Source: Candidatus Paracaedibacteraceae bacterium UBA6184 (GTDB taxonomy: Bacteria; Pseudomonadota; Alphaproteobacteria; UBA6184). From it: a stretch of DNA of 22,424 bases. The stretch covers positions 1 to 22,424 of the forward strand of contig DITM01000048.1 in the NCBI GenBank assembly GCA_002422845.1, given 5' to 3'. Below the pieces are notes generated by a model. That model was not told where the DNA came from. It made no database searches and worked only from the letters and a program-made list of their open reading frames with translations. A program made the translations under genes and the position numbers. Positions 6,967-15,840 of this stretch are shown here, piece by piece (the first letter of the stretch is position 1; each line of letters begins with the position of its first letter).

Positions 6967-9801
6967 ATGCATGACCCCACAAAATTTATCCATATTCGTG
7001 GCGCCCGTGAACACAATCTTAAAAATATTAACCTAGATATTCCCAAAGGAAAATTGGTTGTAATCACCGGCGTCAGCGGATCAGGCAAATCATCCCTCGC
7101 GTTTGATACTATCTATGCTGAGGGGCAACGTCGATATGTGGAAAGTTTATCAGCCTATGCGCGTCAGTTTTTACAACTGATGGAAAAGCCCGATGTAGAT
7201 CTGATTGAAGGGTTATCGCCCGCTATTTCTATCGAACAAAAAACAACCTCTAAAAACCCACGCTCAACAGTTGCGACCGTTACGGAAATTTATGATTATT
7301 TACGTCTGTTATATGCTCGTGTAGGCATTCCATATTCACCCACAACTGGAAAACCGATTGAAAGCCAAACCGTCAGTCAAATGGTTGATCGCATCATGAC
7401 GCACGACGAAGGCTGGAAATTTTATATTTTGGCTCCCATCGCTCGTGGGAAAAAGGGCGAATTTAAAAAAGAATTAACCGACCTACAGAAAAAGGGATTC
7501 TTACGCATCATCGTCGATGGAACGCTCATGAATTTAGATGAGGTTCCTGCCCTTGAAAAAAACATCCGTCATGATATCGAGATCGTCGTTGATCGTTTGG
7601 TCATGAAACCCGGAATTGAAACCAGGCTAGCAGACACATTAGAAACAGCCTTAGACATGGGAAACGGTTTAATCTATGTGCAAGACGCCACAACTAATGA
7701 ACGTCAAATGTTTTCAGCCAACTTTGCTTGTCCTGAATCTGGTTTTACGATTCCCGAAATTGAACCGCGTTTATTCTCATTCAACAGCCCCCATGGGGCC
7801 TGCGAAGCCTGTGATGGATTGGGCGAAAAAGTCGTCTTTGATACAGATCTGCTGATCCCAGATCAATCACTTCCATTCATTGATGCTGTGGCTCCCTGGA
7901 ATACTGACAAAGCTGGTTATTACCAAGGGGTTTTAAGTAGTATCGCAAAACACTTTGATGTGGATCCATCTTTACCCTACAAAGATGTCCCAAAGAAATT
8001 ACAAGACGTCCTTTTAAATGGAACACGAGAACGAATTATGTTTTCCTTTGATTCCACCAGTTATGGACACTACAAAAAAAGCAAACCCTATGAAGGATTA
8101 CTCGCCTTCTTTGATAGACGTTTTCGGGAAACCAGCAGCGATATGATTCAAGAAGAATTATCTAAATATCAAAAAGCATTACCCTGTGAAACATGCCATG
8201 GGTGGCGCTTAAGCGAACGTGCTAGAGCTGTCAAAATTGATGGTAAACACATTGGTGAAATTACTCTTTTATCTATTGAAGACGCACACACATGGGCACA
8301 CACATTAGAATCAAATCTAACTCAAAAACAAACCGAAATTGCCCATCGTATTTTGAAAGAAGTACGCGAACGCTTAAGTTTTTTGGTGAACGTAGGTTTA
8401 AACTATCTAACCCTTTCTCGGAAAGCCGGAACACTTTCAGGTGGAGAAAGCCAACGTATTCGATTAGCGTCTCAAATTGGTTCAGGATTAACAGGTGTTT
8501 TATATGTGTTAGATGAACCCTCTATTGGATTACATCAGCGTGATAATGACCAATTGATCGCCACATTAAAACATCTACGTGACCTAGACAATACAGTCAT
8601 TGTCGTTGAACATGATGAAGATACGATGAAAACCTGTGATTATTTAATTGATATGGGCCCTTTTGCCGGTGTCCATGGTGGAACCATCGTTTCAGAAGGA
8701 ACTCCCGATCATGTAATGACAGATCCCGCCAGCTTAACAGGAGCTTACCTTTCAGGACGACAAGCCATTGTCATCCCCACTGAACGTCGCAAAGGATCTG
8801 GCAACACACTTCGTATCGAAGGTGCAACTCACAATAACCTGAAAAACGTTACAGTAGATATCCCCTTGGGAACACTCACATGCGTAACCGGTGTCAGTGG
8901 TGGGGGTAAATCTTCACTGGTCATTGCAACTCTGTATAAAGCTTTGGCTAAACATTTTTACCGTGCTTCGGATACTCCAGGCAAATACAAAACCATAAAA
9001 GGATTAGAACATATCGACAAAGTCATTGATATTGATCAATCACCGATTGGCAGAACACCTCGATCAAACCCTGCAACCTACACAGGATGTTTCAACTATA
9101 TTCGGGACTGGTTTGCAGCGTTACCCGAAGCAAAAGCACGCGGATATGCAGCAGGACGATTCTCTTTCAACGTCAAAGGCGGTCGATGTGAATCCTGTCA
9201 AGGTGATGGTGTCATTAAAATTGAGATGCACTTTTTACCCGACGTTTATGTAGAATGCGATCAATGCAAAGGCCGCAGGTATAACCGTGAAACTTTGGAC
9301 GTAAAATTCAAAGATAAGTCCATAGCAGATGTCTTAGACATGACCGTTGAAGATGGAGTCACATTCTTTGAAAATGTACCCACCATTCGCCGCAAACTTG
9401 AAACGTTACACCGTGTTGGACTTGGATATATTCAGATCGGACAACGTGCAACCACCCTATCTGGGGGTGAAGCTCAACGTATCAAGCTGTCCAAAGAGCT
9501 TTCAAAGCGTGCAACTGGTCAAACGTTATATATCTTAGATGAACCCACTACAGGTCTTCACTATCACGATATTGAACAGTTGTTGTCCGTACTTCAAGAG
9601 CTTGTTGGGCAAGGCAATACCGTTCTTGTGATCGAACATAACCTTGAGGTCATTAAGACTGCAGATCATATTATTGATATCGGCCCCGAAGGTGGTGAAC
9701 GCGGTGGAACAATCGTCGCCAAAGGAACACCAGAAGAAATTTGTAAAGTTAAAACCAGCTATACGGGCAAATACTTAAAACCTTATTTGAAGGTAAAATA
9801 A
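6967..9801 (+). CDS. uvrA: Excinuclease ABC subunit A (UvrA)
   Basis: 944 residues from the ATG at 6967, which has AAAGGG nine bases upstream; an ATG at 6916 in frame lacks a ribosome-binding site and overlaps a possible -10 (TATAAA at 6911). DNA-damage recognition ATPase of nucleotide excision repair. Two ABC modules are complete: Walker A G-V-S-G-S-G-K-S-S at 35-43 and a second G-V-S-G-G-G-K-S-S near 641, with L-S-G-G-E signatures near 491 and 832, each followed by a Walker B (L-D-E-P). The C-terminal zinc finger is intact (C-E-S-C and C-D-Q-C, about 741-770). In the first zinc finger the pair that is C-P-x-C in E. coli reads C-P-E-S, a loss seen generally in alphaproteobacteria. No GTTC-N7-GTTC SOS box was seen upstream. 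It heads an operon with the next two genes. Confidence 0.97.
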   Translation: MHDPTKFIHIRGAREHNLKNINLDIPKGKLVVITGVSGSGKSSLAFDTIYAEGQRRYVESLSAYARQFLQLMEKPDVDLIEGLSPAISIEQKTTSKNPRSTVATVTEIYDYLRLLYARVGIPYSPTTGKPIESQTVSQMVDRIMTHDEGWKFYILAPIARGKKGEFKKELTDLQKKGFLRIIVDGTLMNLDEVPALEKNIRHDIEIVVDRLVMKPGIETRLADTLETALDMGNGLIYVQDATTNERQMFSANFACPESGFTIPEIEPRLFSFNSPHGACEACDGLGEKVVFDTDLLIPDQSLPFIDAVAPWNTDKAGYYQGVLSSIAKHFDVDPSLPYKDVPKKLQDVLLNGTRERIMFSFDSTSYGHYKKSKPYEGLLAFFDRRFRETSSDMIQEELSKYQKALPCETCHGWRLSERARAVKIDGKHIGEITLLSIEDAHTWAHTLESNLTQKQTEIAHRILKEVRERLSFLVNVGLNYLTLSRKAGTLSGGESQRIRLASQIGSGLTGVLYVLDEPSIGLHQRDNDQLIATLKHLRDLDNTVIVVEHDEDTMKTCDYLIDMGPFAGVHGGTIVSEGTPDHVMTDPASLTGAYLSGRQAIVIPTERRKGSGNTLRIEGATHNNLKNVTVDIPLGTLTCVTGVSGGGKSSLVIATLYKALAKHFYRASDTPGKYKTIKGLEHIDKVIDIDQSPIGRTPRSNPATYTGCFNYIRDWFAALPEAKARGYAAGRFSFNVKGGRCESCQGDGVIKIEMHFLPDVYVECDQCKGRRYNRETLDVKFKDKSIADVLDMTVEDGVTFFENVPTIRRKLETLHRVGLGYIQIGQRATTLSGGEAQRIKLSKELSKRATGQTLYILDEPTTGLHYHDIEQLLSVLQELVGQGNTVLVIEHNLEVIKTADHIIDIGPEGGERGGTIVAKGTPEEICKVKTSYTGKYLKPYLKVK

Positions 9802-9806
9802 TAACA

Positions 9807-10718
9807 ATGATAAAGCGATCTCGCATTTTATTCGCACTTGTTGGATTAACTCTTGTGATTACATTGAGTATATGGAATCGTACCAAGGTTCAAGAGTTTC
9901 TATATCCATGGGCGTATCCATTAGAAGTCACGAGTCAACTTAATGTTCTGAATCCAAACACACTTGATAAAGGCAAGCACGTGCTTGCTGAACAAAAAGC
10001 GATTATTTGTGGAATCAGCCGCGATAACGCCAGCGATTTTTGGACGATGCGTCGCCATATTGAACATCTAGGAAATCAATGTAACGATTATAGAATTGTG
10101 ATCATCGAAAATGATTCGAAAGATGGCACAAAAGATCTTCTGAACCACTGGGCTGCACATAATCCACGCGTGACGATTATCTCAAAAGACTTTCATAATA
10201 AGAAACGCCCCAGCATTCAATTCCTTGCTGATGTACGCAATCTGTATATTGATGAGATCAATCAACCCAAGTACGATGATTTTAATCTGTTAATTGTCAC
10301 AGATATGGATATGTCCTATGGATTTGATATCCGCGGTATCTATCACTCATTTGCAGCTTGGGAGTCGTGGGATGCCATTGCGTCCAATGGGGTCAGCAAT
10401 CCTAAAGGTGAAATGTATGATGCATTTGCATTTAGAAATAGTGAGTTCCCTTTTGCTCATTATGATAAACCTGACACATATTGGCCAGACATCATTCCTC
10501 AAATTCAACGGGTCTACCCTGTGAATAGCCCATTTGTAACTGTTGACTCAGCCTTTGGCGGACTTGCAATCTACAAACGAGACACATTAAAGGGATGCAG
10601 ATATCACTCTATCAAGGGTGATTGTGAACATATCGAATTCCATAAATGTCTGAAACACAATAAGGGCAAAATGTTCATGAATCCCAGTCAACTCATCAGA
10701 TACTCGCACTATAAATAA
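9807..10718 (+). CDS. N-terminally anchored glycosyltransferase, GT-A fold (CAP59/CMT1-like)
   Basis: 303 residues. Starts five bases after the uvrA stop, with AAGG overlapping the end of uvrA, so it is translationally linked to it. Residues 1-6 are basic, 7-23 form one transmembrane segment, and the rest is a globular domain with no other membrane segment. The domain shows E-N-D-S-K-D-G-T (101-108), as in the nucleotide-sugar region of GT-A enzymes, and a metal-binding D-M-D (166-168) in T-D-M-D-M. L-A-D-V-R-N (140-145) and M-Y-D-A-F-A-F-R are reminiscent of the fungal capsule-associated mannosyltransferase family (CAP59/CMT1). Sugar donor and acceptor are unknown. By the positive-inside rule the catalytic domain would face the periplasm, which is unusual because sugar nucleotides are cytosolic. 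Fold confidence is good; sub-family is tentative. Confidence 0.75.
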   Translation: MIKRSRILFALVGLTLVITLSIWNRTKVQEFLYPWAYPLEVTSQLNVLNPNTLDKGKHVLAEQKAIICGISRDNASDFWTMRRHIEHLGNQCNDYRIVIIENDSKDGTKDLLNHWAAHNPRVTIISKDFHNKKRPSIQFLADVRNLYIDEINQPKYDDFNLLIVTDMDMSYGFDIRGIYHSFAAWESWDAIASNGVSNPKGEMYDAFAFRNSEFPFAHYDKPDTYWPDIIPQIQRVYPVNSPFVTVDSAFGGLAIYKRDTLKGCRYHSIKGDCEHIEFHKCLKHNKGKMFMNPSQLIRYSHYK

Positions 10719-10737
10719 TAAATATGAGATAATAAAA

Positions 10738-11130
10738 ATGTACCACAAAAAAATAATCACGACTCTTTTATCTAAATCACTGCTATGGATTAATTTGATT
10801 TCAGCCACAGATTCCCTTAGTCCCCAGAGCGCAGAAGAAATCTATAATTCAACATATCAATTTTATACTGATAATCTTGACAACCTTACCCCACGTGTTT
10901 TAGGAAAAATTGAATGTGAACTCAAAAAGATCATTAATGATCAAAATACATCACAAAGAATTCTTGCAGATTCAGCTTGTTTGCTATTTTTGTTGGACTG
11001 TAAAACCTCTTATACAAAAGTAATGGATATTCTATTCAATAGGGCAGACTTCAACCCAAGACTCTATTATGATTGCATAAAAGAAATTCGACGACTAAAA
11101 GCAATCAAGGCTCTGGAATTACTACCTTAA
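10738..11130 (+). CDS. Exported small helical protein of unknown function
   Basis: 130 residues, 19 bases after the glycosyltransferase gene and probably the third gene of the uvrA operon. GAGATAATAAAA precedes the ATG, a mediocre ribosome-binding site. Residues 1-23 look like a signal peptide (K-K, hydrophobic core, I-S-A). The remainder is helical, about five amphipathic helices, with a Q-R-I-L-A-D-S-A-C-L-L-F-L-L segment and a final K-A-I-K-A-L-E-L-L helix suggesting HEAT- or TPR-like packing. It loosely resembles the helical part of the protein at 16891-17673. The protein ends abruptly after the last helix, so it could be a truncated member of a longer family. No function can be given. 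Confidence 0.55.
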   Translation: MYHKKIITTLLSKSLLWINLISATDSLSPQSAEEIYNSTYQFYTDNLDNLTPRVLGKIECELKKIINDQNTSQRILADSACLLFLLDCKTSYTKVMDILFNRADFNPRLYYDCIKEIRRLKAIKALELLP

Positions 11131-11140
11131 TATTAGAATA

Positions 11141-11177
11141 CTCCCCATTATCAACTTAATCCACTGTTGATAGGGAG
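11141..11177. terminator. Imperfect hairpin between convergent genes
   Basis: CTCCCCATTATCAAC (11141-11155) can pair with GTTGATAGGGAG (11166-11177) apart from a small bulge. It sits between the stop of the small helical protein and the stop of the minus-strand gene ending at 11189. There is no T run, so it is a weak terminator candidate. Confidence 0.35.
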
Positions 11178-11188
11178 CTCACTCTGCA

Positions 11189-11962
11189 TTATTCTGTAGG
11201 ATGATAAGCTGGTGGTGCTTTCTGAAGGGTTTGTACAGCGTCATAATAAGGAGGCGGAGCAATTCTAGTTTGATTATCAAAAAAACATTGCACGCTTTGT
11301 AAAAATCTTGGATCTACTGCCTGTTTCAATTCAGAGTCGATGATTTGTCGCGCTATAAAACCTCCAAAATCTGTAGTGAATCTATCTAAAAACAGCTCTG
11401 TCACAAACATTGCGCGTATTTCATCTTCATGAATATCAGCTAAATTAAATGCTTTTTGTGAATAGCTAATAAAAAATGGATCACTCGCGTGATGAACCGT
11501 TTTCATATAAAAAACATACGCTTGCCATAAGATTACATAATCTCTCTGAAACTTATATATGGTAAGGTCGACTAAATCTGGCCCGAAGGACCTTAATAAC
11601 ACCATTAACTGATGTTTTTCAGGAGAGTCGATCATCGCGTCATGTTTAACTAATAATCGCAAAGCAATATCATGCATCGAACTTACATCATCATCTTGTA
11701 CCGCCGTTAAATAACCTTCTTCAGATAGATCTTGCGACGAAATTTGTTTTATAGGATTAGCGGATTCAAGCTTAATAGACTTATTAGACTGAGTTAGGTA
11801 AACTGTTTTTACAGCTTTATCTTCTGTAATAGAATCAACAAACTCATCCAGACTGAGATATCCCAAGCCATATGTCCACGGATCAGCCGCGAATACATCT
11901 CGCTCATTACAATATACAATGCATCCTAAACACATCATCCATCGAATCAAATATCGTAACAA
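11189..11962 (-). CDS. Exported protein of unknown function ending in two PPxY motifs
   Basis: 257 residues. The start is chosen as TTG at 11962 because AGAGGTGA lies at ideal spacing; the first ATG is eight codons further in and would cut into the signal peptide. Residues 1-25 form the signal peptide (hydrophobic core, V-F-A before A-D-P-W). The body is mostly helical with no recognised domain. The last 22 residues contain P-P-P-Y (236-239) and P-P-A-Y (250-253), two PPxY motifs separated by a short helix-prone linker, close to the free C-terminus. In eukaryotes and viruses such motifs bind WW domains, notably of Nedd4-type ubiquitin ligases. Whether that applies here is inference. It stands alone between two non-operonic neighbours. 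A promoter was not clearly identified in the 180-base gap upstream. Confidence 0.65.
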   Translation of the reverse strand: MLRYLIRWMMCLGCIVYCNERDVFAADPWTYGLGYLSLDEFVDSITEDKAVKTVYLTQSNKSIKLESANPIKQISSQDLSEEGYLTAVQDDDVSSMHDIALRLLVKHDAMIDSPEKHQLMVLLRSFGPDLVDLTIYKFQRDYVILWQAYVFYMKTVHHASDPFFISYSQKAFNLADIHEDEIRAMFVTELFLDRFTTDFGGFIARQIIDSELKQAVDPRFLQSVQCFFDNQTRIAPPPYYDAVQTLQKAPPAYHPTE

Positions 11963-12103
11963 GCTATATCACCTCTTTTTGTTTAACCGAAGTTCAGTGG
12001 ACAATCGCCCATTGAAGATAGCTCTTCTGATATCATAAATGATTAGTTTTTTCCAGTAAGTAGAATAGAATTAGATAAAACGGCTTACTAACGAAAGTCG
12101 AAA

Positions 12104-12130
12104 AAAAGGCTCCCATAAAAGGAGCCTTTT
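12104..12130. terminator. Strong bidirectional terminator after the barrel protein gene
   Basis: AAAAGGCTCC (12104-12113), a seven-base loop, then GGAGCCTTTT (12121-12130) form a perfect 10-bp stem. On the minus strand it is followed by a T7 run (12107-12101), so it ends the transcript of the outer-membrane protein gene 14 bases after its stop codon. Confidence 0.85.
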
Positions 12131-12144
12131 AATAGAAACAAACG

Positions 12145-12801
12145 TTACATTTGGAATCCAAATACAAATGCTAAACGATCGCTAATCATTGATAGATCCG
12201 TTCGTTTTAAAGTGGTATCACCTTCATTTTTATGCGCTAAAGAACGTTGGTATTCATAAAACACACCGGCCATCCAATTGCCTTTAATTTTGAAATCAGC
12301 ACCGATACGACCATGCCACGTCCACAACAGCTCGTTTTTACCATCTTTGTTCCTTGGAAAATCTGCATGGGGACCTTGCAATTTGGCTGTTTCTGTAAAG
12401 GCATATAATGCCCCCATACCACCACCGACATATACCATCATGTTGCATCGTGCAAACCCTAAACGAATTGTTGCTTTTGGATCATACAGGAAACTAAAGT
12501 CGTTTTTATCACCCGTTGACATTGCTCCAGACATTCCAATCAATGTAGCATCAAGTCCGCCATAGAAACTACCTCCGAATACTTTACCCCAACCCCCAGC
12601 AATACCTAAGTATAAAGAACGAGCTCCATCACCTTCACTGGCGCCTTTTGCTATTAAATCTGCGTTATCGTTTTTAGGGTAAGAGTTACCTGCACCCATC
12701 ACTGCCGCATCCATACGGACATAAAATCCATTCCAACATGCAGCAGATACTTCAGAAGCTAATAATAAAGTCGCCGTCGTTATTAATAATTTTATTTTCA
12801 T
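12145..12801 (-). CDS. Outer-membrane beta-barrel protein
   Basis: 218 residues. The start has a strong GAGGAG ribosome-binding site seven bases upstream. Residues 1-20 form a signal peptide (K-I-K, hydrophobic core, E-V-S-A-A). The mature part alternates hydrophobic and polar residues in about eight strands, with glycine-rich segments (G-I-A-G-G-W-G, V-Y-V-G-G-G-M-G) and W-M-A-G-V-F-Y-E-Y near the end, then the terminal F-V-F-G-F-Q-M. This is the layout of small porin-like or opacity-type proteins of alphaproteobacteria. The strong ribosome-binding site and strong terminator suggest high expression as a single-gene unit. The role (adhesin, structural, immune-facing) cannot be read from sequence. 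Confidence 0.75.
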   Translation of the reverse strand: MKIKLLITTATLLLASEVSAACWNGFYVRMDAAVMGAGNSYPKNDNADLIAKGASEGDGARSLYLGIAGGWGKVFGGSFYGGLDATLIGMSGAMSTGDKNDFSFLYDPKATIRLGFARCNMMVYVGGGMGALYAFTETAKLQGPHADFPRNKDGKNELLWTWHGRIGADFKIKGNWMAGVFYEYQRSLAHKNEGDTTLKRTDLSMISDRLAFVFGFQM

Positions 12802-12889
12802 TTTTGAAACTCCTCATTTTTATTTATAAATAGTATATCGTTCCAAGTAAAATTACCAGGCTACAAAGTGATTTGAAATAATTTGAGAT

Positions 12890-13912
12890 TTATTTGCAAC
12901 GATGAATCACAAAATGCGTCAGTTGCACTAAGATATCTTTTAATTGATTCTCTGGAAATACATCTAAAGCATATCTTGCTTTATCAGCGTACTCTTCTGC
13001 CAATATTTTAACTGAAGAAAAGACCTCGTACTGTGAAAGCAATATCTGAACCCATTTCAAATCTGCCTGATCACGATTTATTTGCATGATTGTCTCCCGA
13101 AGCTTTTCCAAGCTTTTCGACCCCTTGGGCATTTTTTCAAATAAAATAATCAAAGGCAACGTAATTTGACCTTCAAAAAAATCATTTCCGATGGGTTTAC
13201 CTAATCCAGATTCATCTGCGGTATAGTCCAATACATCATCAATAAGTTGAAACGCAATGCCCAAATTATGAGCATATGATTTTAATCCTTTAATTTGCTC
13301 AACCGTACCACTCGCAACTCTTCCCCCTAATTCTAAGGCTGTTTCGAATAATACTGCAGTTTTAGACTGGATAATTGCAAAATAATCTTCACGACTTACT
13401 AAAGGTGTTGCCTTTGAGCTAATTTGCAAAACTTCACCTTCAATAATTTTCTGAGTCGTTTGAACAAATAAATTTAAGATATCTAAAGAACCATCATGAA
13501 CTAATAATTGAAATAGTCTGGCAAATAAAAAATCCCCTGTCAGCACACTCATTTGGTTTCCCCAAAGTGTATGCGCAGTGGGCTTTCCTCGTCTTAAAGA
13601 ACTTTCATCGACAACGTCGTCATGTAACAATGTGGCAGTATGTAAAAACTCTACACATGCAGCCATTGTTACTGCCCGATCTTCTATTGAACCTCCACAA
13701 AGTTCTGCTGCTGCTAATGTCAAAAGAGGCCGAATGCGTTTCCCTCCCGATTCAATAATGTGCGAGCTGATCAACGGCAGAACCGACACCTCACTATATG
13801 CATTTTCTTGCAAGATCGTATCGACCTGCAAAATCTTATCCGAAAACAATAAAGCCAACTCGTTCAATGGATTCATATCCAATTTCGTTGCTAAAGATGT
13901 AGAGATCAACAT
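12890..13912 (-). CDS. ispB: Polyprenyl diphosphate synthase (octaprenyl type)
   Basis: 340 residues. Trans-prenyltransferase making the long isoprenoid tail of ubiquinone from farnesyl diphosphate and IPP. The first Asp-rich motif is D-D-V-V-D (98-102) in L-L-H-D-D with R-R-G-K-P after it, and the second is D-D-V-L-D (225-229) followed by the G-K-P-x-G-N-D motif. G-G-K-R-I-R-P at 56-62 is the IPP-binding segment. The residues before the first Asp-rich motif are small or medium-sized (H-T-A-T-L-L-H), consistent with a long-chain product. Exact chain length is not provable by eye. AAAGG five bases before the ATG overlaps the hslU stop codon region, 11 bases away, so it is the last gene of the hslV-hslU-ispB transcript. 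Confidence 0.93.
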   Translation of the reverse strand: MLISTSLATKLDMNPLNELALLFSDKILQVDTILQENAYSEVSVLPLISSHIIESGGKRIRPLLTLAAAELCGGSIEDRAVTMAACVEFLHTATLLHDDVVDESSLRRGKPTAHTLWGNQMSVLTGDFLFARLFQLLVHDGSLDILNLFVQTTQKIIEGEVLQISSKATPLVSREDYFAIIQSKTAVLFETALELGGRVASGTVEQIKGLKSYAHNLGIAFQLIDDVLDYTADESGLGKPIGNDFFEGQITLPLIILFEKMPKGSKSLEKLRETIMQINRDQADLKWVQILLSQYEVFSSVKILAEEYADKARYALDVFPENQLKDILVQLTHFVIHRCK

Positions 13913-13923
13913 TCTTACCTTTA

Positions 13924-15234
13924 TTATAAAATAAACTTTGATACATCAATGTTCTGAGATAGTTTACCAACCATCTCTTCTACATATTCTTTATTAAGAA
14001 CATATGATTTACCTGAGTTTTCTGATGCATTAAAACTAATATCTTCAAACAGTTTTTCCATCACTGTATGCAGTCGTCTAGCGCCAATATTTTCAACACT
14101 TTGGTTCAAGCTAAACGCCAATCTAGCAAGATGATTCACACCTTCTTCAGTAAACTCAATCTGAACACCTTCGGTTTGAATCAAGGCCTTGTATTGTTTA
14201 AGCAGGCTATTTTCGGGTTCGTTCAAAATTCGGACAAAGTCTTCTTCTTTTAAGGGGGTTAACTCTACACGAATAGGTAACCGTCCTTGTAATTCAGGTA
14301 ATAAATCCGAAGGTTTTGAAATATGGAATGCCCCAGATGCAATAAACAAAATGTGGTCTGTCTTAACGGGACCATGTTTTGTTGTCACTGTTGTACCCTC
14401 TAATAACGGCAATAGATCTCGTTGTACACCTTCTCTACTGACACTGCCGTCACGTTGACTTCGGCTACAAATTTTATCAATCTCATCCAAAAACACGATA
14501 CCATTTTGTTCAGTTTCTCGGATAGCGTTTTCAATAATGACTTCTTTATCTAACAACCTATCAGATTCTAATTGAATCAATAATTTCTCGGCTGATACAA
14601 CATTCATTTTTCGAGTTTTGGTACGTTCTCCACCAATGGCTTTATTGATCATATCTGACATATCGATCATTCCCATTTGCATTTGCCCACCAGGAACATC
14701 GAATGCAGAAAATGGATTGCCTCCCCCAGTATCAGGAACTTCTATATCAATAATCTTATCTTTCAATTGTCCTGAGCGTAATCGAGTACGAAATGTATTA
14801 CGAGTTTCTTCAGAGGCATCTTTTCCAACTAACGCATCTAGTATTTTTTCTTCTGCTACAGCTTCAGCTTGACTTTTTACATCCCGACGTAACTCTTCAC
14901 GAGTAATGTCAATGGCAGCTTCTAATAAATCACGAATGATTTGTTCAACATCTCGTCCCACATAGCCGACCTCAGTAAACTTAGTGGCTTCTACTTTTAC
15001 AAATGGTGCGTTATCAACCTTGGCTAGCCTGCGCGCAATTTCTGTTTTTCCAACTCCGGTGGGTCCTATCATCAAAATATTTTTAGGACTCACCTCTTCG
15101 CGCATCACATCATCCAACTGTTGACGGCGCCAACGATTACGCAACGCAATCGCAACAGCTCGTTTTGCTTTGTCTTGACCAATGATATATCGAGCCAATT
15201 CGGAGACTATTTCTTTAGGAGTAAATGCTTTCAT
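13924..15234 (-). CDS. hslU: ATP-dependent protease ATPase subunit HslU (ClpY)
   Basis: 436 residues from the ATG at 15234, which lies one base after the original hslV stop (15238-15236); an upstream in-frame start would overlap hslV and is not supported. AAA+ unfoldase that feeds the HslV peptidase. Visible: F-T-P-K-E-I-V N-terminus, Walker A G-P-T-G-V-G-K-T (57-64), pore-loop G-Y-V-G-R-D (90-95), Walker B I-V-F-L-D-E-I-D (246-253), the charged intermediate domain (about 110-230), and the C-terminal S-K-F-I-L tail that docks into HslV and activates it. All key residues are intact, although its partner gene is frameshifted. Because translation of hslU is normally coupled to that of hslV, early termination in hslV may lower its expression. 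Confidence 0.95.
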   Translation of the reverse strand: MKAFTPKEIVSELARYIIGQDKAKRAVAIALRNRWRRQQLDDVMREEVSPKNILMIGPTGVGKTEIARRLAKVDNAPFVKVEATKFTEVGYVGRDVEQIIRDLLEAAIDITREELRRDVKSQAEAVAEEKILDALVGKDASEETRNTFRTRLRSGQLKDKIIDIEVPDTGGGNPFSAFDVPGGQMQMGMIDMSDMINKAIGGERTKTRKMNVVSAEKLLIQLESDRLLDKEVIIENAIRETEQNGIVFLDEIDKICSRSQRDGSVSREGVQRDLLPLLEGTTVTTKHGPVKTDHILFIASGAFHISKPSDLLPELQGRLPIRVELTPLKEEDFVRILNEPENSLLKQYKALIQTEGVQIEFTEEGVNHLARLAFSLNQSVENIGARRLHTVMEKLFEDISFNASENSGKSYVLNKEYVEEMVGKLSQNIDVSKFIL

Positions 15235-15235
15235 T

Positions 15236-15803
15236 CTATAAACTTTCAAACACAAACTTGTGACTGGTAAAGGCACAAATATCGGCAGCGATTGTCATCG
15301 CTTGATGTGCCATTTCATGTAACGGCATTTCTGGACACTTGGCATACAATGCTCGGGCGGCACATAATGCATAGGCTCCACCAGATCCAATACCAATAAT
15401 ACCATCTTCAGGTTCCAAGACATCCCCCGTCCCTCCCTGTTAATATCAGTGAAGATTCTTTATCAACAACTGCTATTAACGCTTCTAACCTACGCAGGTA
15501 TTTGTCTGTGCGCCAATCTTTAGCAAGTTCTACGCATGCACGTTTAAGTTGAGCAGGATATTGTTCTATCTTGCCTTCCAACCGCTCAAAGAATGTCATA
15601 GCATCAGCTGTCGCACCAGCGAAACCGACAATGACACGACCTTCGGCCAACCGACGAACTTTATTTGCATTGCTTTTTAATATGATTGATTGCCCCATGG
15701 TAACCTGACCATCCCCTGCAACAATGACCTCATTGCCGCGACGAATAGATAAAATAGTTGTACCATGCCAAGGACTTAATCCATGAGAATTTTGAGAATC
15801 CAT
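15236..15803 (-). pseudogene. hslV: HslV peptidase gene broken by a 4-bp tandem duplication
   Basis: Starts at the ATG at 15803 with AAGGAAGG well placed upstream. Residues 1-14 are the short leader ending W-H-G before the catalytic Thr15 (T-T-I-L-S), as in alphaproteobacterial HslV. The A-G-D-G-Q-V and G-F-A-G-A-T-A-D-A blocks and A-K-D-W-R-T-D-K-Y-L-R-R-L are normal. The frame then reads L-T-G-R-D-G-G-C-L-G-T and stops at 15408, giving 131 residues. The family sequence resumes one frame away (L-E-P-E-D-G-I-I-G-I-G-S-G-G) and ends at 15236. On the plus strand TCCC is duplicated at 15430-15433 and 15434-15437. Removing one copy restores L-T-G-T-G-D-V-L-E-P-E, the expected consensus, and a 187-residue protein. 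The truncated product lacks the C-terminal third including active-site-region residues, so HslUV proteolysis is probably lost unless frameshifting rescues it. Confidence 0.9.
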
Positions 15804-15840
15804 ACCAACCTTCCTTCTTGTAAGAGAAGTATACCCAAAA

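Noticed and set aside
7729..7820. UvrA first zinc finger missing a cysteine as a sign of decay
   Set aside because: The C-P-x-S form is, to my knowledge, normal for alphaproteobacterial UvrA, and the rest of the protein is intact.
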